Below are positions 1 to 10,599 of a stretch of DNA of 64,000 bases, piece after piece (the stretch's first letter is position 1; every line of letters begins with the position of its first letter). The notes under the pieces were generated by a model. It saw only the letters and a list, made by a program, of their open reading frames with translations. It ran no database searches and was not told the DNA's origin. The stretch lies in assembly GCA_028456385.1 (NCBI GenBank), contig JALNQF010000076.1, positions 1 to 64,000 on the forward strand. The letters are read 5' to 3'. The translations under genes and the position numbers were made by a program. The DNA comes from Ophiosphaerella korrae (lineage: Eukaryota; Ascomycota; Dothideomycetes; Pleosporales; Phaeosphaeriaceae).

Positions 1-1735
1 TAATTTATAATCTTAGTAAATATAAAGTATAAAGCTAAGTACGTAATAAATTTATAATTTATAATCTTAGTAAATACAAAGTACGAAGTTAGCTAAAAAG
101 CCTAGGTATATAGTTAGTAGTAATACGCATTATTAGGATAGTATTAGTAATCTAATCTCTAACCTAGAACGCTAAAACTTAACATTATATATATAAATTA
201 ACTATTGTTTATAGTTATTACTTAATTATAATATAGGCTTTTGTTATTACTTCTTAATCTACTAATAACCTAGAGGTTACTAAGAAGTTAACCCTAAGTA
301 CACCTCTTATAACTTTACTATATACTTTTAAACGTAATCTTAACTTTAAATTACTATAACTATAGCTATATAGCGCTAGTTTAGACAAGAAATAGATAGA
401 AATACTTGTAGAAAGCTAAATATTTATTAGAAAATACGTAATTATATTATTAGGATAGTATTAGTAGGTATAGCGTAGAGCAAAGCTATAGAGTTTTTTA
501 GGTATATATAGCTAGCTATAAGTAAGATTATAAAGAAATAGTATAAAATAAGTAGTATAAAAGATAAACCTTGTAGTAGCTATCTACTTATACTATTACT
601 ACGCTAGAAGAAGATTATCTATCGTAAGGCTCGTGTATAGCTAAAGATTAAGTACTTAGAGCTTACTAAAGCTAGGGTGTTTATAAATATAGATAGGACA
701 CCTTTAAAGCTACCTAGCTATATAATATTATATAGATACCTTAAGAGTACTAGCCTTACTAATTACTACTATAAAAAGTAACTAAAACTAAAGCCTATCT
801 ATACTTAGGAACGCTAGTAGTTCTATTAATAGTACTACTACTTTTAGTAGTACTTGCGTACGTTTAAATTCTCTAATAAGTGCTCTATTTAGAAAGGCTC
901 TAGCTATAACTACGAGTAGTGCTTTTAGTTTGCGTAGGAGAAATAGAAGCTAGAGATAATAACTAAGGTTAACGTCTATTAGCGCCCTGCCTAGATAGTA
1001 TAGGTATATATATAGCTAGATAAACGAGGTAGACTACGCTATAGTCTACTCGATATTATAGAGAGGGATAAGTATATACGACGACGTAGCTACTCTAGCT
1101 AAAGTTATATTGTTGTGGAGTTGTGTGCCCGACACAGATCTGGGGCCCGAGGGCTCATCGGTCTTAGGGAACTTGAACTTCATTAGCCAAACTGACTCTA
1201 AACATTGTTCGCACTCCTATGGATTGTATTCTGCGACCCGAGGGCCTGTCGGCCCTCCCATGCCTCCCCTCCTTGATAGTTCGCTTCCTTATAAAGCCCT
1301 CGGTACTCGTGTTTCCCTAGCAACTGCCTACCCCCTTTTTGCTGTTCCTTTCTTCATAATACTTTACTACAATATTAAAGCTCTTCGTAGAAGCCTTCTA
1401 CCTAACTAGTAGTGGTCTTAGCTTTTTATGCATAATAACGCTTGTATACACACGTCGTGCGCAACAATAAGATAGATAGCTCAACACTACATTACACCTA
1501 TAACCTGGCTATCTTACTCACCTAACCTCAACCTAATTAAGCACCTCTAGTGGCATCTTAAAAAGATAATGTACAGGCACTACCTACAATATAACAACTC
1601 CTTGCAAGCTAAAGAGGAGTAGGGGGGCTTCTGCAGCGCGTTGAAGGAGTGCTGGCGGCGTATACCAGGTACGCTTATACGCAAGCTTATCTTGAGTATG
1701 CCGAGAAGGATTCAAGCTTGTAGGCGCGCGCGAGG
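1..1735 (+). mobile_element. Decayed Tc1/mariner-type DNA transposon
   Basis: The stretch is extremely AT- and TA-rich. Broken translations on the plus strand still line up with the better-preserved transposase at 11.0-12.1 kb. An HTH-like part is seen near 520-760, the first catalytic-Asp region (relic of FSDECS) near 860-880, and the relic of the QDNAPIHT and WPPYSPDLNPIEHLWW motifs at about 1420-1560. The C-terminal MPRR motif lies near 1695. Nearly every codon that should hold C or G has become T or A, with many stops. That is the expected product of repeat-induced point mutation in ascomycetes; this is inferred from composition, not measured. The first 95 bases contain an approximately 50-bp AT-rich unit twice. 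The element is interrupted at about 1122-1388. Confidence 0.75.
1122..1388. mobile_element. GC-richer insert inside the decayed transposase (possible solo LTR or small element)
   Basis: Compared with the related transposase at 11.0-12.1 kb, the reading breaks off after the position matching its SYIQTL segment and resumes at about 1388 with the residues leading into the QDNAPIHT motif. The roughly 265 bases between have no counterpart there. They are richer in G+C and lack the TA-rich decay of both flanks, so they probably arrived later or escaped mutation. TATAAAG occurs near 1290, which would fit a solo LTR. No clear target-site duplication was found, so the element class is unknown. The 99-codon open frame across it is not recognised as a protein. 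Confidence 0.45.
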
Positions 1736-2363
1736 CTAGCAGACTAAATATTGATTCAATTCTCTTCAAATACATTAAAAAAAACCGAGTTTCTATATAA
1801 TTTTAGGTGGTGAGTGGTTGTAAACGATGAGGCGTCAATTTCGCGTTGGGCGGCCCGTGCGAAAATATTCCAAACTTTTGGCCTAGTACAGTATTTAGGT
1901 ACAGGCGCGAAGTAGGTCTCTCGCTTGACGATCCCGCTCAACATAGGTACTTGACACGAGCAATTTGTGTAGAGTACAGATATAGAGAAGCTACGTTTAG
2001 AATACAATCCTGGCATGTCTGTCTGCAGCTAAGCGAGGCTCTAGCGAGGATACATCAGCTGTGAAGTAGATCCAAGGTCAACCGAGCTTAGGTTGTTCTG
2101 CACGTCGACGATAAGACATGGTATTGTCAGCGCAACAGATTTAAGCAGGAGGGGCGGAGAAGTGACAGCCAAGGTTGAGATATGGAGAGTGTATTCCGAG
2201 CTTATCGGCGCCTCTTGGTGTGTATTGACATTGTTGTGATGTAGAGCATGAGTAAGTTTTCGGCACGCAGGGTTTTTCGGCACACAGGGGGGGATGTTAG
2301 GCGCGTAAAATCACTATCATTACGGGCGCGTTTACCTGTGCAAGAGATGGTAGAATAACAGAC

Positions 2364-4943
2364 TCAGCTCGCTTTTATGACTACCTGCCCGCCAGTAAGT
2401 CCATCCGCCTTGGCGGTGACGGTAATCTGCCCTGTCGTCCCCGCATTCGCCCTCACAATGGCCAGGGCGAGCCCAGAGAATGCCTTGCGGCTCGCACTCG
2501 GGAAAGCCGTCATGTCGGTCGGGTCGCCGTTATCGGTCGACACCAGAACCCCTGGGCCGCTGACGCTAAAGATGATGGTGTTGTTTGCGCGGGGCACCAC
2601 CGTCCCGCTCGAGTCTGTGACAGCCACGCTAACATAGGCCAGATCCTGCCCGTCGCCGGCGATGCTCGCACGGTCTACCGTGACGGTCAACGTCGTCGCC
2701 GAGCCGGCCGTCTTGCGCGTATCCACGGCCCACTGGTTGCCGTTCTTGTAGGCCACGGCGCGCAGGTCGCCGGCGCTATACTTGACGTTGTCCCAGCGGA
2801 AGCGGTAGACGGACTTGCCGGGCCGTTTCTGGCGGCCGGCAGAGGCGCCGTTGACGAAGAGTTCGACCTCGTCGGCAGAGCTGAAGACGTGCACAGGCGT
2901 CACCTGGCCAACGCGCTCGGGCCAGGTCCAGTGCGGAAGGATGTGGGCCATGGGCAACTCGGGCCGCCAGCGGGCTTGATAGCTGTAGAAGCGGTCCTTC
3001 TTGAAGCCAGCCAGGTCGACGATGCCAAAGTAGGAGCTGCGCGCACCACCGTTGCCGCCGTAGGGGGTCGGCTCGCCGATGTAGTCGAAGCCAGTCCACA
3101 CGAACTCGCCGGCCACGAAGGGGAAGTTGTCCTGCGACTGGAACACCGTGTCCGGGCTGCCCCCCCAGCCCGGGTTCTGGAGCTCGTACGCGCTGACCCA
3201 CATGCGGCTGTTGTCGGACCCGCCGTTGTTGCTGTATCCGGCGTTGTTGCTGCTGGTCACGGGGAAGAGGTACGTGCCGCGGGTGCTGATGCACGACGCC
3301 GTCTCCGAACCCCAAATCATCTTGTTGGGGAACTTGTTGTGGAAGCTGCCGTAGGCGCCGTACTCGCCCTGGTAATTCAGCCCCTCAATGTCCACCACGT
3401 TCGCCAGCGCCGACGTTTCCGAGGCCGAGTTCATGGCCGACGTCGTGTACCGCGTGGGATCCTCCGACTTGACCATGTTCTGCAGCTCCTGGCCCTCTGT
3501 GCCGCCCTGGCTACTCCCCTGCTCCGGGATCTCATTGCCAAGGCTCCAGGCGATGACAGATGGGTGGTTACGGTCGCGCCGTACGATGGCACGCACATCT
3601 GGCTCATGCCAGTCAGCGTAGATGAGGTGGTAGTCGTTGGACGTTTTGCCCTGTGCCCAGCAGTCGAAGAACTCATCGAGGACCATGAAGCCCATGCTGT
3701 CAGCGAGGTCGAGGAGCTCCGGCGCAGGCGGGTTGTGCGATGTGCGCAGGGCGTTTGAGCCCATCTCCTGCAGGGTCTGTAGTTGGCGCTGAGTCGCCCG
3801 GAAGTTGATGGCGGTGCCGATGGAGCCCTGGTCATGGTGATTACACGTCCCCTGTACACGTACGTACTGGCCGTTGACCAAGAGGCCTTTGTTCGCGTCG
3901 TATGTGAGGGAACGGATGCCGAAACGGGTCTCGTAGGTGTCTAGAACGGCCCCGTTGATCCCGCTGGCGGTCAAAGTGGTGACGGCCACATAAAGGTTCG
4001 GTGTCTGGCCCGGCGGTGGACCCCATAGGCGGGGGTTGGAGATTTTGACAGATCCGTTGACCGACTGCTTCTTGCCGGCGCCGACGCTTATGGTAGCCGC
4101 ATCGAATGAGGCCACCACGGCCCCGACTGTACCACCGCTCCGATCAATTACATATACTTTCGTGTTGACGTCAACCTTTCGAGTCGTATTGGCCAGGTTC
4201 TCGATCTGCACGGCCAGGTTCACCGTCGCTGAGCTCGAAGACACGGAAGGAGTCGTGATGGTAGTGCCCCACTGCGCTACGTGCGTCTTATCCACCTTGA
4301 CAAGCCACACGTTTCTGTAGATGCCCGCGCCCGGATACCAGCGCGAGTTATCCACTGCGTTATCCAGCCGCACGGCGAGGGTGTTGGTTCCGGCTTTCAG
4401 GTACGGCGTCAGGTCCACACGCCACGAGGCATACCCGTGTGGCCAACCACCCAACAGGTTTCCGTTCAGCCACACCGCCGCGTACGACATGGCCCCGTCA
4501 AAATCGAGGAAGATAGACTTGCTTCCGTCCACGTCCTCCGCCGTCGCAGTGAGTTTCCGCCGGTACCAACCCACCCCGTTTGAAGGCAGCCGACCCATGC
4601 CGCCGCTGACGCCCGGTGCGTTGAAGGGGCCCGCAATAGCCCAGTCATGGGGAAGGTCGATGCTCTGCCAGCTAGCGTCATTGAAGGACGCCTGAACGTA
4701 CTGAACATTGCTGCCAGGAGGCGTTCCCGAAGGATTCTGGTGCTTGGCACCGTTGACGATAAAGTCGTTGGCAAGGGGCAGCATCCATGGCTTGAGCGTG
4801 TTGTACGATAGCGAGTCCGGGTTCGATGTGAAGCGCGAAAACTTCCACCCCGAATTGAGGCTGCTGTGATCGCGGCCGGGGCTCGCTGCTGCCTGCACCC
4901 ATCCGGCCGCTGCTAAAAGCAAAAGTGGTGAAGGGATGAACAT
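2364..4943 (-). CDS. Secreted GH2 beta-galactosidase/beta-glucuronidase-type glycoside hydrolase
   Basis: A single uninterrupted frame of 859 residues. I start at the ATG at 4943 because the frame extends upstream only to non-ATG codons and this Met begins a clean signal peptide (MFIPSP, hydrophobic core LLLLAAAGW, then AQA-like cleavage region). The order is a GH2 sugar-binding jelly roll (about 30-210), an Ig-like domain (about 220-330), a TIM barrel (about 340-640) and C-terminal Ig-like domains. The catalytic acid/base is probably Glu471 in SLGNEIPE and the nucleophile Glu547 in IWGSETAS; their 76-residue spacing equals that of E. coli LacZ. TSHNPP and DEFFDCW are also GH2 landmarks. It should hydrolyse beta-galactosides or related glycosides outside the cell; the exact sugar is unknown. 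The gene is GC-rich and sits between AT-rich repeat tracts. Confidence 0.92.
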   Translation of the reverse strand: MFIPSPLLLLAAAGWVQAAASPGRDHSSLNSGWKFSRFTSNPDSLSYNTLKPWMLPLANDFIVNGAKHQNPSGTPPGSNVQYVQASFNDASWQSIDLPHDWAIAGPFNAPGVSGGMGRLPSNGVGWYRRKLTATAEDVDGSKSIFLDFDGAMSYAAVWLNGNLLGGWPHGYASWRVDLTPYLKAGTNTLAVRLDNAVDNSRWYPGAGIYRNVWLVKVDKTHVAQWGTTITTPSVSSSSATVNLAVQIENLANTTRKVDVNTKVYVIDRSGGTVGAVVASFDAATISVGAGKKQSVNGSVKISNPRLWGPPPGQTPNLYVAVTTLTASGINGAVLDTYETRFGIRSLTYDANKGLLVNGQYVRVQGTCNHHDQGSIGTAINFRATQRQLQTLQEMGSNALRTSHNPPAPELLDLADSMGFMVLDEFFDCWAQGKTSNDYHLIYADWHEPDVRAIVRRDRNHPSVIAWSLGNEIPEQGSSQGGTEGQELQNMVKSEDPTRYTTSAMNSASETSALANVVDIEGLNYQGEYGAYGSFHNKFPNKMIWGSETASCISTRGTYLFPVTSSNNAGYSNNGGSDNSRMWVSAYELQNPGWGGSPDTVFQSQDNFPFVAGEFVWTGFDYIGEPTPYGGNGGARSSYFGIVDLAGFKKDRFYSYQARWRPELPMAHILPHWTWPERVGQVTPVHVFSSADEVELFVNGASAGRQKRPGKSVYRFRWDNVKYSAGDLRAVAYKNGNQWAVDTRKTAGSATTLTVTVDRASIAGDGQDLAYVSVAVTDSSGTVVPRANNTIIFSVSGPGVLVSTDNGDPTDMTAFPSASRKAFSGLALAIVRANAGTTGQITVTAKADGLTGGQVVIKAS

Positions 4944-5025
4944 GACGCTAATGGCACCAGGATTACCTAGAAGCACACATGCGAGTGGTCAAAATCTCAT
5001 AATATCCTTGATGTGGATGATGCTC

Positions 5026-5033
5026 TACTTATA
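5026..5033 (-). promoter_or_regulatory. Candidate TATA box of the GH2 gene
   Basis: TATAAGTA on the minus strand, about 85 bases upstream of the chosen ATG at 4943. Position and sequence fit a TATA element. No transcript data support it. Confidence 0.35.
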
Positions 5034-5536
5034 CATATCGCGGCTGCTCGCCATGATACCCAGGACGCCAGGCGGGGGCGTTGACGTCTACACAGTACTC
5101 GGCTCACGCCTCTACAGCGCTGCGCTATTAGTGGAGGAGATAATAGAGCCAGATTTGTGCAAGCTGAAGAAGCTTATAGATTTCAAATTACCGGTAATTA
5201 TAGCCATGAAAATTAAACGGCGCACGAGGGCATATACATTTACCCAGGAAAAACTAGTAGTTGGCGCATAATTATTTTTCTTAACGGGGTCCTATTCTCC
5301 GGATCCGTAAGAGTGAATCTAATGCCCGAAGAAAACACCTGTTCGCAGAACACGAATTGTTCCGACGCCCCAACTAGGGCCTTTTGAGTCCAAAAGCCTA
5401 GGCAATGCAGGACTAGTAATATACAAGAAGTTTAATGTAGGGTTACAATTTATGTCAATTTATTTGCATGAGGGGAACCTGACGGATGACATATGTTTCA
5501 CTAGCGAGAAGGGAACGGATCGAGTGCTAATCTTAT

Positions 5537-5828
5537 TGTTATGGATGTAACAGGAGAATTACTGATAGAACCAATCAGCCTAACGATGGAAGCAGATAAC
5601 TCATATAACCTATAGGGTAATAAGTTGGATTAGGAAACAACGCACAATTAGGATATATAGCAAGGTATTATAAGATCGTAAGTGTTACGGCTGTAACAGA
5701 AGAAATCTATATAGAGCCAATCAGTCCTAGCTCAAGTGCTAACGAAGCATAGGATAAGCGGGGTAACAACTTAGATTAGGAAACAACGCATAACTAGGAC
5801 ACGTGAACAAGTAATCTGTAGATCTATA
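5537..5828. repeat. Two tandem copies of a 146-bp repeat
   Basis: Copy 1 starts at 5537 (TGTTATGGATGTAACAG) and copy 2 at 5683 (TGTTACGGCTGTAACAG). Further matches are at the same spacing: CCAATCAG, and GATTAGGAAACAACGCA at about 5632 and 5777. The copies are similar but diverged. Both begin with a TGTTA...TAACA inverted motif like those at LTR ends, so they may be pieces of LTRs rather than a satellite. No protein is encoded. Confidence 0.7.
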
Positions 5829-5848
5829 AGGCGCACGGACTAAAGAAC

Positions 5849-6101
5849 TGTAAGGACGACATACTACTAAGCCAATCCAGACAAAAAGGGGCTAATAGCT
5901 AGTTAAGCCATTGCAGTAGTATATAATATATATACTAGTTATTATCGCTTGAAGTTCTTCGAACTCGCTTAGAGTTGTACTAAGTTGTATGCAGGGGAAT
6001 ATACTAGCCGACAGAGCTAGCAACACTAGTTACTCGGCCTAGTAGAGCTCGACGACAGCGCTAAGCGTACCCTAATAGCTCCCCGCCCTAGACCCCTTAC
6101 A
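5849..6101. mobile_element. LTR-like segment with TGTAAGG / CCTTACA ends
   Basis: This 253-base stretch begins TGTAAGG (5849) and ends CCTTACA (6101), the inverted 5'-TG...CA-3' layout of a long terminal repeat. The inverted match extends to ACTGTAAGG/CCTTACAGT at 5847-6103. Its start resembles the neighbouring 146-bp units (CTGTAA, then CCAATC). A TATA-rich stretch lies near 5920-5940. I see no 4-6 base target-site duplication, and no gag-pol remains are nearby, so solo LTR is only the likeliest reading. Confidence 0.45.
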
Positions 6102-6268
6102 GTAGTTTAGTAGTATGCTATGTCCTTGCAGTTATAGAAAATGAGGAAATATGCCTTACAAACACCAAAACAACGAGAACCTATTTACGAGCAAATGTAA
6201 GGGTTATAAATTATCCAACATATCAAGACTTCTTAGCCTAAGAATCAAGTCGAACCGCCAGTTTGCCA

Positions 6269-7699
6269 TCAGCGCGTCTCAAAGTCCGCAGTCACACCCT
6301 CTCTGAGCCTGAAGCCCAACAGTGGCCCCTTATGATCTGATCCTTGCTGATCCAGCATGTGAAAAACCTTGAGCTCCAAATCTTCACTCACAGACGGCTT
6401 AAAGTCAAAATACCACTGCGCCTTAGCAATTGTGACGCTCGACTCCAAGTACGCCAACGGCTTGCCAGCGCAGCTCCTGTAGCCGACCGAGAATGGAGAG
6501 AATGCGTTACTCCCGATACGTGATTGCTTTGAAGAGTCATCTAGGAAGCGCTCTGGTGAGAAGACTCATGGATTAGGGAAGAACTCTTCATTGTGGTGAA
6601 TGCTGTAGACGTTGACGCCGATGCGCGTGCCTTCTGGGATAGCTTTGCATTCGGTGGCCACGGGGCCCTGGCCGCCTTTTGGGGTATCACGCCAGAGGGT
6701 GGTTCCAACAGGCGGACTAATGCGGAGCGTTTCATCGACGCACGCGCGAAGATACTTGCAGCTGGCGAGATCTGGGCCGGACTTGATGTCTGTGCCGTCG
6801 GCAGATGTGGAGCGTATCTCATGTGCGAATTTCTTGTAACATTCTAGGTATCGTGATAAGTAGAAGGATACTGCGGCCATAGCCGTCGCCGTTGTGTCAC
6901 CACCAGCTGGAATGAGGAAGGTTGCCTCACTCACATTTCTCTGGCACTTAGACTTTTGCCACTCTCTGGGTCCTTGTAGTCGGAAACAAAGGACAAGAGA
7001 TCTGGACGAGCGTGTTTTCCTTCGGCTCTCCTGGATGAGATCATCTTCTTTACTAGTCAGTGGTAGCGCAAGTCCTTGGGTAGCAGGACAGGCAGAAGCA
7101 GCTTTTCCAGATTGAGCTTCTTTAGAGATGGCCACTGGATATAGATATTGATGCGTCAATTACTTGTTGACGTAGCCTCCACCATCCATCTATTCTCTGT
7201 GCTGCTCTGCAGTTTGGGGCTGTACCCGAATCCAAGCTCGACACTAATGTCAAAACCAAGTAATTTGCAGACCTCAGACATTTCCATTGCCCTGCCATCT
7301 TGGTGGGCTTTGAGTAGTTCATTCAGGAATACATCGACTTGCTCTAGCATGACAGGCTCAAACTGACGAGTGGCACGTTCACTGAGTCCCTGGTCCACGA
7401 TGCGCCTTTTGGTGCGATGAAGGTCCCGGTCGACTACATTAAACAAATTGAATACCTTGGGTGCAATCTGAGTGCCTTATCCTACCCTCACAACCTCCCT
7501 CTGATACTAGGAAGTCATCACCAGCCCTACGCGCGTTGCGGGGCGCGATTTCATTCAGCGCCGCCCCGTCGATTAGTACTTCCAGCGGAAGACTGTAGTA
7601 ACACAGCTCAGCGGACACGCTGTAGCCGCTGCAAGGAAACAGTTCATAATATTCGCACGTGTCAGAAAGGTGCGGAAACTGCTGTAGATTAATTTGCAA
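6269..7699 (-). pseudogene. Cytochrome P450 pseudogene
   Basis: Family landmarks are spread over several frames: the C-helix region (RDLHRTKRR, near 7420), the I-helix AGGDTT (about 6885-6905), ExxR (ETLR, about 6730) and the heme loop FSVGYRSCAGKP (about 6460-6500), then a C-terminus ending at 6269. A TGA at 6566-6568 stands where a Trp is expected before FSPERF. A one-base loss near 6930 is suggested: one added base would turn the local reading into a Trp-containing continuation of the upstream frame. A second Trp-position TGA lies at 7057-7059 in the other frame, and a stop lies near 7155. The N-terminal membrane anchor was not found. TGG-to-TGA changes fit RIP-type mutation. A working gene with introns is unlikely because the heme-exon stop is in frame on both sides. 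Confidence 0.85.
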
Positions 7700-7860
7700 A
7701 TTGTAGATAATCTATGTCTTCTCGTTGTAGAGTTATTGTGTTTTAGAGTGGTAGAATACTAGTGGGGTGGACGGTTCGCTTATCGAATACGTTATAAGGA
7801 AAGCAAAATCGAATATATACCTGTAGAGATCTTTGCTCTGTGCAAGTTGGGCGAGCTGTT

Positions 7861-8437
7861 TCAAGGCGGAAGCTGCTGCCACTGCCACAAGTTGGTGGTC
7901 GGGTTCAGCCACACCATCGATACCATGGGCTGGGCCTCGGGGGTCGTGTAGTAGACGCAGAGAGGCGTGTAGTTCGAGCTCGTCACGTCGAGCGTGCCCT
8001 GCGGATGCGTGCTGTACTTGAACCGGGGGAGCGTCCCCTGTGTCCAGTTGGTCCCATCGAAGAGGGCCTCCGCGAGAAACTTGTGGTCAGCCTGCTCCTC
8101 CGTGTAGATCAGATGTATCTGTCTACAATCAGTCTGGAATGTCTTCGATGGCGGGCAGAGCACTCGGGGGTTTGGCGCCCGAGGGCCGCCGACGGGGGTT
8201 GCTCACATTGTTTGCGGGACCAATGCCGGCGCCGAACGCGATGTGCGTGTCACTGGCTGGGCGGATCTTCTCCGTCCCGTCAATGGCAATCTCCGTCGGG
8301 TTTTTTATCATAGCTGCGGGATTCGTCTTCTGGATACCGCAGAACGACATCGTATTGCTCGTGCTAATATAGAAGAGGTAGTCCACTGCGCCGGCTCTAG
8401 CTGCGGCGACAGACTTTGCGTATGTCGATGAGGCAGT
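7861..8437 (-). CDS. Lectin-like beta-propeller protein, first of a divergent pair (5' end uncertain)
   Basis: The C-terminal exon is 7861-8133 (QIHLIYTEEQ, ending LWQWQQLPP) and the preceding exon 8207-8437 (DYLFYISTSN). They are joined in frame by a 73-bp intron, 8134-8206 (GTGAGC...TTCCAG). A further acceptor (TTCAG) lies just upstream of 8437. The first exon could not be fixed; a donor GTAGGT near 8510 would add ATGCCCTCA or a longer exon. Short blades such as YLFY, HLIYTEE and VYYTTPE repeat aromatic residues as in fungal fucose-lectin-like beta-propellers, and the pattern resembles the gene at 9131. Sugar specificity is unknown. The gene may be truncated relative to that partner. Confidence 0.5.
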
Positions 8438-9130
8438 CTGAAGTTGAGGTCAGCGAGAGGCTAAGACTTTGTCGTCCTCTAAGAGGGAGAACGGTCTTGT
8501 CCAACCTACTGAGGGCATTGTAGTAGATTTTGCTCTATGTGCGTTGTAAAGGCGGGGTAGCTGTAATAAGCAGTAAAAACTTGTTGGGCAAATATCTGTA
8601 TCTTCACGTCAAGCCGTAACTTGTTTTGTTGGAAAAGTAGTGTGGGGATACAGGCTGGGGTTGACAGAACCAGAAAATGCAACGCAGGGCCGAGACACGC
8701 GAGATACGCGAGGGCGTGCATCGCCAATTGATCGCCCTCAACTCGTGCCATCATGCAAGCCCCTCTTTCTTGGTGTTCTCTTCGCTGGCTGCCTGACTTG
8801 ACGTCTGGGGGCCCAATCATAGTCCTTCAATTGTGACAAAATGGCCCCATGTTATGGTGGGCTTGCACCCTCGATGCAAGAGTAGTGTTGCCTCTGACGT
8901 GGCAGGCCACTGCCCATCGAGGGGTTCCTGTCGACAAGAGCCGCATATTGGGAAGTCATCTCGAGTGCAAACTAGAGTATGATGCCCTCTGCCACTGCGA
9001 ACCACTCTTCGCTCCTCAATGACATCTCGTAGCTTGAAAATCACCTCCGTTGGCCGACCACCACTTCCCCTAGGAACACTGTGCGCACACATATTTTCGA
9101 CAATACCGGACCAAGTTCGATACAATAGCC
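8438..9130. other. Shared upstream region of the divergent lectin-like genes
   Basis: About 690 bases separate the first confirmed exon of the minus-strand gene from the ATG at 9131. Part must hold the missing 5' exon of the left gene. Open frames on the minus strand here (to about 9125) have no recognisable motif, and I do not call them genes. Confidence 0.4.
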
Positions 9131-10347
9131 ATGAAACCTCTACCCAACACTTCTCTTGCGGCGATAACTATGAACGACTACATCTACTCATATGCCCAGC
9201 AATATGATGGCGACCTATACGAGTTTCGTGGCAAGATGAAGCTAGCAACACCTCAGCCCGTCTTCTCCTTCGACAAAAAGAGATCAAGAGTTGCCGTCAC
9301 TCGCGCCGAGGACGGCGAGCTGGTTCCCAACGCACCCAAGCTGTTCACGCCGCTGGCCGCGGCCGCCTTTACTCCAATGGCAGCTAGCACGACGATGAAT
9401 ACGCGAGTAAGTCTAGCCCCGAGTACTTCCCCATCGCCGAAGGGCGATTAGCGCAACGCGGGTTTACGGTGGGCAGTACCTCTTCTACGTCGACGACCAC
9501 AACATCCTCCGCGATGTCATGCGCAAGGACGGCAGCGAGGACTGGGTGGAGGGCCAGCTAGGTGACGCCGAGGGCGGCGGCATCCGATGCGCGCCCTATT
9601 CACGGCTGGCCGCCATCACCACCGCTGGTAACACCCACAACAACATGTGCCTGTACTTTCAGGTGCCGGCCGACAACGCCGCCATCAAGATGGTGTACTA
9701 CAACCTGGAGAACGGCAGATGGCGCATGGGGGCGCCGAACCCAGACCAGCCGCTCTTCGGCACCTCGCTCTTCGGCACCTCGCTCACGGCCGTGAAGCCA
9801 CGCCCCGGCAACCTGCCGCCAGGCGTCGACCCAAATTCGGACGAAGCGCGCCAGGCAGTGTACTACCATCAGCAAGAGAACCTGTACCTCGCACACGCGC
9901 AGGTAACCAGAGGTGCAGTTCCCGTCTCATCACGCTCGACGCCCACACAGGCACTAACGGAAATACTTAGACCCCGTGATCATGAGCGGGCTCGAGCTGA
10001 ACGGCAAAGCGCTAATCTTCGCGCCGCAGACGAGCCTCAACGCCGTCGACGACGGGGATACGCTATACCTAGTGTACAAGTCGGCGAGCGGCATTATCAA
10101 GGTCATTGCAATCGACGACAACAACCGGCCGAAGCCGCCCGAGAAGTTTGGCGACATCCGCACGACGCCGCGCAGCTCTATCGCCGCCACTCTCTCGCCA
10201 GGCACAGCCACCACCGGGCTCGTTCTCTTCTACCAGTACCTCAACCAGGCCACCACACAGGTCAACCTCTGCGCCATCACCCTGTGCAAGGCTGCGGCGG
10301 CTGCGGATTCGTGGACGGCCTCGGCGCCGGTAAAACTGGGTGATTGA
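9131..10347 (+). CDS. Lectin-like beta-propeller protein, second of a divergent pair
   Basis: Three exons are inferred. Exon 1 is 9131-9406. A 70-bp intron, 9407-9476 (GTAAGT...GGGCAG), leads in frame to exon 2 from 9477 (YLFYVDDHN). Exon 2 continues to about 9902-9912, and the last exon runs from 9971 to the stop ending at 10347. The second intron join is the weakest: donor GTAACC at 9903 does not keep frame with acceptor TTAG at 9970, but GTGCAG at 9913 does. Repeated short strands (LFYVDD, MCLYFQ, MVYYNLENG, LYLVYKS, LVLFYQYL) look like blades of a fungal fucose-specific-lectin-type propeller. No secretion signal is seen. It probably binds glycans, but the ligand is unknown. Exon 2 repeats LFGTS in tandem. 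Confidence 0.6.
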
Positions 10348-10599
10348 TGTCGTGTGCTGGGCTGTGGCCAGTAGGCCAAGCTGGGTGCACAGCACGAGGA
10401 GCTCGTTTCCCATGAGGAATAGCGCTAGCACCTGCATCCTTGGCGCCCCCTTCAAGTTATCACCCACACACTGTATTGCTCATACAAAGGCGATTGTTTT
10501 TTTGACGTTTTCGACTACGGGGATCAAAAGGATAGTCTTGATTTCCTATTTAGGACAACTGTAGACTTGTTCTAGTGCTGTAGGGGCTTCATTTAGCCC

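Noticed and set aside
1..2300. Telomeric or centromeric DNA, from the AT-rich start
   Set aside because: No TTAGGG-type repeats are seen, and transposase motifs can be traced through it, so it is a decayed transposon.
2776..3758. Long open frames on other frames and strands over the GH2 gene
   Set aside because: Shadow frames caused by high GC content at third positions; Arg/His/Pro-rich translations without family features.
8506..9125. Two minus-strand open frames of about 100 codons between the lectin-like genes
   Set aside because: No motifs, and they overlap the expected promoter and missing first exon. Kept only as uncertain 5' sequence.
9519..10343. A 274-codon frame continuing exon 2 of the right lectin-like gene
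   Set aside because: After about 9902 it becomes Arg/Ala-rich low-quality sequence, while the other frame from 9971 shows blade motifs. Read-through of an intron into the wrong frame is the better explanation.
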